Shown here: positions 58,909 to 64,000 of the stretch, in pieces
Position numbering within the stretch: the first letter of the stretch is position 1
Layout of the letters: the number at the start of each line of letters is the position of its first letter
Assembly (NCBI RefSeq): GCF_014197615.1
Contig: NZ_JACIFY010000015.1
Span: 1-64,000 of the forward strand
Direction of reading: 5' to 3'
DNA from: Rhizobium esperanzae
GTDB taxonomy: Bacteria > Pseudomonadota > Alphaproteobacteria > Rhizobiales > Rhizobiaceae
Length of the DNA stretch: 64,000 nucleotides
The notes under the pieces: generated by a model
The model's database searches: none
Told to the model about the DNA's origin: nothing
Seen by the model: only the letters and a program-made list of their open reading frames with translations
Made by a program: the position numbers and the translations under genes

Positions 58909-61218
58909 ATGATGGACGTGCGGCGGGCAACCGTGGCCGGTGGACGGCTGCGTGTCGATTTTGACGGGTTGAAAGCCTGGCGAGACAGCCTTTCCGGTCA
59001 TGCGACATCGGAGCCGCTTCTCCGTCATCTGCCGAAGGCCGAACTGCTCTTGAAGCGCGCCATTCCGGCGCTGATCGTCGCCTTCCTCTTCGTCGTCGCC
59101 GCGTCGCATTTCTTCGGCATGGTCAGCGAATATTCCCGCCTGGAAGCCTCGGCCCGCCATGCCACCGCGCTTTCGGCGGCGACCGCCTCTGCCGTGTTTG
59201 CCGATGCCTCCGAGATCTTCGACAGCGGCGATGCCGCCGAAGCGCAGGCCCGGCTCGCCCGGTTCCTGCCGCAGGACCGGCTGGATAACGGCGCCTTCGT
59301 GATGCTCGTGCAGGCAAGCGGCAAGGTCTTTGCCGCGACGACCGCCGGGCTTTCGCATGTCGGCAGCAATGTCGGCGATTTCTTCCCCGAGGTCTCGGCG
59401 ATCCGGCGTTTCGGCGATCGCGCCGACGTCATCGAAACAACGATCGGCGGTGTGCCGCATTACGCCGAAATCACGCTGATGGGCAATGCCGGCGGTTATA
59501 TCGTCGCCGCCACCTCGCTCGACGAGATCAGCCAGCTCTGGCGCGAGCAGATGGCGCTCAACGTCACCCTGTTTGCCGGCATCTCCTCGATCCTGCTGGT
59601 CATCCTCTATGCCTATTATACCCAGGTCAAACGCGCCCGCGACGCCGACGACATTTTCCTGGAATCGAACCTGCGCGTCGAGACGGCGCTGTCACGCGGC
59701 CGCTGCGGCCTTTGGGACTTCGATTTCGACAACCGAGAATTCTTCTGGTCGCGCTCGATGTACGATATGCTCGGCCTGCCGGGCTCCGACAAGGCGATGG
59801 GCTTCGGCGAAGCCGCGCGGCTGATGCATCCCGATGACGGCGGGCTCTACGAGATCGCGCGCGCCATCGCCAAGGGCCATTCCGGCCAGGTCGATCAGAT
59901 CTTCCGGATGCGCCACGCCGGCGGCCACTATGTCTGGATGCGCGCCCGCGCCCAGGTGATCCGCAGCAATTCCGGCCGCATGCACCTGATCGGCATTGCC
60001 ATGGACGTGACCGAACAGCATCGGCTGGCTCAGCGCTATGCGGAAGCCGACCAGCGGCTCGCCGACGCCATCGAATGCACCTCGGAAGCCTTTGTGCTCT
60101 GGGACAAGAACGATCGGCTCGTCATGTGCAACACGCATTTCCAGCAGGCCTACGGTCTGCCGGACAGCGTGCTGGTGCCCGGCACCGAGCGCGCGGTCGT
60201 CAATGCCGCCGCGGCCCGCCCGGTCATCGAACGGCGGATCGCCGATGCCGACGGCCCCGGCTATTCGCGCACGACGGAAGTGCAGCTTGCCGACGAGCGC
60301 TGGCTGCAGATCAATGAGCGGCGCACCCGCGACGGCGGCAGGGTGTCGGTCGGAACCGACATCACGCTGATGAAACGCCATCAGGAGCGGCTGCGCGAAT
60401 CCGAACGCCGGCTGATGGCAACGATCGGCGACCTCTCCGCCTCGCGCCAGACGCTGGAGATTCAGAAATCCGAACTTTCGACGGCGAATGCCAATTACCA
60501 GGCGGAGAAGGAACGCGCCGAGGCCGCCAACAAGGCGAAATCGGAATTCCTCGCCAATATGTCGCATGAGCTGCGCACGCCGCTCAACGCCATTCTCGGC
60601 TTCTCGGAAATCCTGCAGAACCAGATGTTCGGGCCGCTCGGCTCACTGAAATACGACGAATATGCCCGCGACATCCATGACAGCGGCAAACATCTGCTCA
60701 ACGTCATCAACGACATTCTCGACATGTCGAAGATCGAAGCCGGCCACCTCAGACTGCACTGCGAGCGTATCGACCTCGTGCCGCTGATCGAGGAAAGCCT
60801 GCGTTTCACGGCCATGCCGGCGGCTGAAAAGAACATCGTCATCGACCAGCGGATCTCATCCGGCCTGACGCTGATGGCCGATCGCCGGGCGATGAAGCAG
60901 GTACTTCTCAACCTGCTCTCCAATGCGGTGAAGTTCACCGACAATGGCGGCCGCATCGCGGTGCGCACCCGCCGCGTCGACGGCGCCGTCTTCGTCACCA
61001 TCGCCGATACCGGCATCGGCATTCCACGCTCGGCACTGTCGAAAATCGGCCAGCCCTTCGAGCAGGTGCAGAGCCAGTATGCCAAGAGCAAGGGCGGCTC
61101 CGGCCTCGGCCTCGCCATCTCCCGCTCGCTGACCGCGCTGCATGGCGGCCGCATGAAGATCCGCTCGCGCGAAGCTGTGGGCACGGTGATCTCGCTGCGT
61201 ATTCCCGACGACGTGTAG
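58909..61218 (+). CDS. pleC: PleC/PdhS-type PAS sensor histidine kinase
   Basis: 769-residue membrane kinase. TM1 (about 45-65) and TM2 (about 220-240) enclose a periplasmic domain. Two PAS domains follow (about 255-370 and 380-490), then HisKA with MSHELRTPLNAILGFSEIL (H553) and HATPase_c with LLSNAVKFTDNGG, DTGIGIP and GSGLGLAISRSL. The HELRTPLNAILGFSE box marks the PleC/DivJ/PdhS group that controls DivK phosphorylation and asymmetric division. Topology and the neighbouring glnE support PleC rather than the other paralogues, but that step is inference. Confidence 0.75.
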   Translation: MMDVRRATVAGGRLRVDFDGLKAWRDSLSGHATSEPLLRHLPKAELLLKRAIPALIVAFLFVVAASHFFGMVSEYSRLEASARHATALSAATASAVFADASEIFDSGDAAEAQARLARFLPQDRLDNGAFVMLVQASGKVFAATTAGLSHVGSNVGDFFPEVSAIRRFGDRADVIETTIGGVPHYAEITLMGNAGGYIVAATSLDEISQLWREQMALNVTLFAGISSILLVILYAYYTQVKRARDADDIFLESNLRVETALSRGRCGLWDFDFDNREFFWSRSMYDMLGLPGSDKAMGFGEAARLMHPDDGGLYEIARAIAKGHSGQVDQIFRMRHAGGHYVWMRARAQVIRSNSGRMHLIGIAMDVTEQHRLAQRYAEADQRLADAIECTSEAFVLWDKNDRLVMCNTHFQQAYGLPDSVLVPGTERAVVNAAAARPVIERRIADADGPGYSRTTEVQLADERWLQINERRTRDGGRVSVGTDITLMKRHQERLRESERRLMATIGDLSASRQTLEIQKSELSTANANYQAEKERAEAANKAKSEFLANMSHELRTPLNAILGFSEILQNQMFGPLGSLKYDEYARDIHDSGKHLLNVINDILDMSKIEAGHLRLHCERIDLVPLIEESLRFTAMPAAEKNIVIDQRISSGLTLMADRRAMKQVLLNLLSNAVKFTDNGGRIAVRTRRVDGAVFVTIADTGIGIPRSALSKIGQPFEQVQSQYAKSKGGSGLGLAISRSLTALHGGRMKIRSREAVGTVISLRIPDDV

Positions 61219-61242
61219 AGCGCGTCGCGGTTCGACCATGCG

Positions 61243-64000
61243 TCAGACCTTCACCACATTCAAGAATATCTTCCTGACCGCTTTCGAAAGCCGCTTCACT
61301 TCGCCTTCCAGCGTCCTGATGTCAGGGCAGTCGCCGGCGCGGCAGACGAGTTCGACGAGGCCGGCGGGTGCGTCCTTCGGATCGAACTGGCCGTCGATGC
61401 AGAGGCGGATCAGCTGCGAAAGACCGGTATAAAGGGCGAAGGCGTCGAGGCAAATGTCGAGATCGGCCGGCGCCATCAGCCTGTCGCCGAGCGCCTTCAA
61501 GGCTTCGCCGGTGCTCATCCCGTTTACCGCGATGCCGGCGCCCCTGGTGGGCGCAATCAGCGCCATGTACTGAGCGATGAATTCGAGGTCGATGACGCCG
61601 CCGGGGATCAGCTTCAAATCCCATGGTCCGGAGGGCGGCTTTTCCGTCTCGATCAGTTCGCGCATTTCGGCGACGTCATGCGCCACCTTGGCGATATCGC
61701 GATCGGCCGACAGCACCTCCCGGACGATATGTTCGGTCTCGGCAATCAGGCTGTCATCGCCTGAGATCAGCCGGGCGCGGCTGAGCGCCATATGCTCCCA
61801 GGTCCAGGCCTCCTGGCGCTGGTATTTGCCGAAGGCGTTGATGCGGGTGGCGACCGGCCCCTTGTTGCCGGAGGGGCGCAGCCGCATGTCGACCTCATAA
61901 AGCACACCTTCGGCGGTCGGCGCCGACAAAGCGGCGATCAGCCTCTGGGTGATGCGGGTGAAATAACGCGTCGCGTCGAGCGGTTTTGCCCCATCGGATT
62001 CGGAGGCTGCGTCGTCATAATCATAGAGCAGGATCAGATCGATGTCGGACCCGGCCGTCAGCTCGAAGCTGCCGAGCTTGCCCATGCCGGCAACCGCGAT
62101 TCGCCCGCCTGGATAGTCGCCGTGGGCGGCCCGCATCTCGCTCACCACGGCATCGAGCGCGGCAGCGATGATAAGGTCGGCGAGATGGGTGAAGGCGCGG
62201 GCGGCCATCTGGCCGTTGATTGCTCCCGTCAGCAGGCGGATGCCGATCAGGAAACGCTGCTCGGCGGCGAAGATGCGCAGCCGGTCGAGCACTTCCTCAT
62301 AATGGCGCGCCTGGACAAGTGAGCCCTTCAGCCGTTCGCCGAGATAATCGCGGGTCGGCAGCTCGGCCATCAGGCCGGGATCGAGCATGCCGTCGAAGAC
62401 ATGCGGCCTGGCGGCGATCACCTCGGCAAGCCGGGGTGCTGAGGACATGATGTTGACGATCAGCGACAGCAATGCAGGATTGCTGCCGAGCAGCGAAAAG
62501 AGCTGGATGCCGGCGGGAAGGCCCGAGATGAAGCTGTCGAAACGCAGCAGTGCCTCGTCGGCGCGCTTGCTTTCCCCGAAGACGCGCAAAAGCTCCGGCG
62601 CGAGCTCCGTCAGCCTTTCGCGCGCCTCGACCGATTGCGTTGCACGATAGCGGCCATAATGCCAGGTGCGGATGATGCGGGAAATGTCGGACGGCCGGGT
62701 GAAACCCAGTCTCTTCAGCGTCTCCAGCGTATCCGGATCGTCGCCCTGGCCGGTGAAGACCAGGTTTCCGGTGTCGGTGGAAAGCTTGCTCTCCTGTTCG
62801 AAGAGATGCGCATAACGCCGCTCCACCGTCTTCAGCACGCCGACCAGCCGCTCGGCGAAGCTTGGCGTATCGGTAAAGCCCATCATGAAGGCGATGCGCT
62901 TCAGATCGGCATCGGTCTCCGGCAACAGGTGGGTCTGCTCGTCGTGCACCATCTGGATGCGATGCTCGACATCGCGCAGGAACCAGTAGGACTCCGTCAG
63001 TTCGTCACGGGTCTCGGCGTCGATCCATTTCGCCTTGGTGAGTTCACCGAGCGTCTCCTCCGTCGCCCGCCCGCGCAGGGCCGGCATGCGGCCGCCGGCG
63101 ATCAGTTGCTGCGTCTGGACGAAGAATTCGATCTCGCGGATGCCGCCGCGGCCGAGCTTGACGTTATGGCCTTTGACCGCGATGGCGCCATGGCCCTTAT
63201 GCGCATGGATCTGCCGCTTGATCGAATGAATATCCGATATTGCCGCATAATCGAGATATTTGCGGAAGACGAAAGGCGAAAGCCCTCGCAGGAAAGCGCC
63301 GCCCGCTGCCAAGTCGCCGGCAACGGCGCGCGCCTTGATGAAGGCGGCCCGCTCCCAATTCTGGCCCCTGCCCTCATAATAGATCATCGCCGCATCGACC
63401 GGGATCGCCAGCGGCGTCGAGCCGGGATCGGGACGCAGTCTGAGATCGGTGCGGAAGACGTAGCCGTCGGCGGTGCGCTCCTGCAGGATACGCACCAGCC
63501 GGCGCATCATCCGGGGGAAGATTTCGATCGCGTCATCGGGATCGGGCACGATGCCGGCCTCTTCGTCGAAGAAGACGACGAGATCGATATCGGAGGAATA
63601 GTTGAGTTCGCAGGCGCCGAGTTTGCCCATGCCGAGCACGATCAGCCCCGAGCCGTCGCTGGGAGCCGCTGGATCCCGCAGCTTGAGCTTTCCTCCCTCA
63701 TGCGCCGACAGCAGCAGATGGTCGATCGCAGCCGCAACCGAAGCTTCGGCAAGCTCGCTCAGCCAGGCCGTCGTCGCCCGCCCGTCGAAGATGCGCGCGA
63801 GATCCGCGAGCGCGACGAGTAAGGCGACCTTGCGCTTGATGATGCGCAGCTTGGTCATCACCGCCGATTCCGCCGGTGCGGCGCCGTCGCCATCCGGCCG
63901 CCAGCAGCCGCGCGCTTCGGCGACCAGCGCCTCGATCTGCGGTTCCAGCGGCTGCGCGATGGCGCCGGCGAGGACGGCCGGATCGCGATTGACGATTTCG
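61243..64000 (-). CDS. glnE: Bifunctional glutamine-synthetase adenylyltransferase/deadenylase (5' end outside window)
   Basis: About 918 C-terminal codons are visible; the open frame runs through position 64000, so the N-terminus lies beyond the right edge. It regulates GlnA by adding or removing AMP under PII control. Two nucleotidyltransferase domains are visible: the deadenylase site LGMGKLGACELNYSSDIDLV and the adenylylase site AGMGKLGSFELTAGSDIDLI, each with its DxD metal pair. The linker and C-terminal helical domain (PGGVIDLEFIAQYMAL) are intact. It converges on pleC with only 24 bp between stop codons. Confidence 0.95.
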   Translation of the reverse strand, partial: EIVNRDPAVLAGAIAQPLEPQIEALVAEARGCWRPDGDGAAPAESAVMTKLRIIKRKVALLVALADLARIFDGRATTAWLSELAEASVAAAIDHLLLSAHEGGKLKLRDPAAPSDGSGLIVLGMGKLGACELNYSSDIDLVVFFDEEAGIVPDPDDAIEIFPRMMRRLVRILQERTADGYVFRTDLRLRPDPGSTPLAIPVDAAMIYYEGRGQNWERAAFIKARAVAGDLAAGGAFLRGLSPFVFRKYLDYAAISDIHSIKRQIHAHKGHGAIAVKGHNVKLGRGGIREIEFFVQTQQLIAGGRMPALRGRATEETLGELTKAKWIDAETRDELTESYWFLRDVEHRIQMVHDEQTHLLPETDADLKRIAFMMGFTDTPSFAERLVGVLKTVERRYAHLFEQESKLSTDTGNLVFTGQGDDPDTLETLKRLGFTRPSDISRIIRTWHYGRYRATQSVEARERLTELAPELLRVFGESKRADEALLRFDSFISGLPAGIQLFSLLGSNPALLSLIVNIMSSAPRLAEVIAARPHVFDGMLDPGLMAELPTRDYLGERLKGSLVQARHYEEVLDRLRIFAAEQRFLIGIRLLTGAINGQMAARAFTHLADLIIAAALDAVVSEMRAAHGDYPGGRIAVAGMGKLGSFELTAGSDIDLILLYDYDDAASESDGAKPLDATRYFTRITQRLIAALSAPTAEGVLYEVDMRLRPSGNKGPVATRINAFGKYQRQEAWTWEHMALSRARLISGDDSLIAETEHIVREVLSADRDIAKVAHDVAEMRELIETEKPPSGPWDLKLIPGGVIDLEFIAQYMALIAPTRGAGIAVNGMSTGEALKALGDRLMAPADLDICLDAFALYTGLSQLIRLCIDGQFDPKDAPAGLVELVCRAGDCPDIRTLEGEVKRLSKAVRKIFLNVVKV

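Overview
The window is chromosomal DNA from an alphaproteobacterium of the Rhizobium group, most likely the R. etli / R. leguminosarum lineage. Support comes from a RopA-type porin, a complete rhizobial-style myo-inositol catabolic cluster with an RpiR-type regulator, a set of glycosyltransferases resembling the Rhizobium Rgt galacturonosyltransferases, a PleC-type kinase next to glnE, high GC content with GC-rich third positions, and GGAGG-type ribosome sites. It reads as ordinary housekeeping and catabolic chromosome. I see no phage, no intact insertion sequence, no CRISPR array and no integrase.

Layout. 1-1.9 kb: ropA porin and tRNA-Ser(GCU), both on the minus strand. 2.1-11.7 kb: inositol region. 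A flavoprotein reductase and a Gfo/Idh/MocA dehydrogenase read leftward. iolR, iolC-DUF2090, iolD, iolE and iolB read rightward. A GGAA-N6-TTYC motif recurs at the control regions, and two long GC-rich palindromic repeats lie inside the operon. 11.7-13.1 kb: a small DUF1127 gene, an AraC-type regulator with an N-terminal cysteine cluster, and a 53-residue Cys-rich protein. The two small genes share a 29-bp upstream element (24 of 29 identical), so the three look like a local regulon. 13.2-20.2 kb: MATE exporter, glyoxalase-related protein, two PilZ-like proteins, host-attachment protein, a decayed DUF2177 gene, a HisC-like aminotransferase, a Sel1 protein and secreted small proteins. 20.3-24.5 kb: AMP nucleosidase, then an ECF42-type sigma factor with three DGPF/YCII proteins and two divergent candidate ECF promoters. 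24.5-31.3 kb: an envelope-glycosylation cluster with one UPF0104 membrane protein, one polyprenyl-phosphate GT2 enzyme and three PMT/ArnT-like paralogues. 31.4-34.5 kb: a ParD antitoxin with only a scrap of its toxin, then a class III aminotransferase divergent from a PuuA-like glutamine synthetase. 34.5-43.8 kb: lipid kinase, MFS transporter, mgtE with an elaborate leader, Lrp regulator with a divergent EamA transporter, L,D-transpeptidase, ETF-ubiquinone oxidoreductase and an SDR with altered catalytic residues. 43.8-64 kb: phosphotransferase, RND efflux pair, YegD-like Hsp70, UDG-family protein, a second EamA transporter, a soluble chemoreceptor-tip protein, pepN, a PleC-like kinase and glnE, which runs off the right edge.

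Best candidates for something undescribed: (1) the AraC / DUF1127 / Cys-rich mini-protein regulon with its shared operator and a Shine-Dalgarno-masking hairpin; (2) the mgtE leader, with an 18-codon proline-containing upstream ORF and competing hairpins, one of which masks the mgtE ribosome site; (3) the paired divergent ECF42-type promoters; (4) the soluble protein carrying only a chemoreceptor hairpin tip in front of a sensor-like domain. Functional assignments rest on reading motifs by eye; no database search was run.
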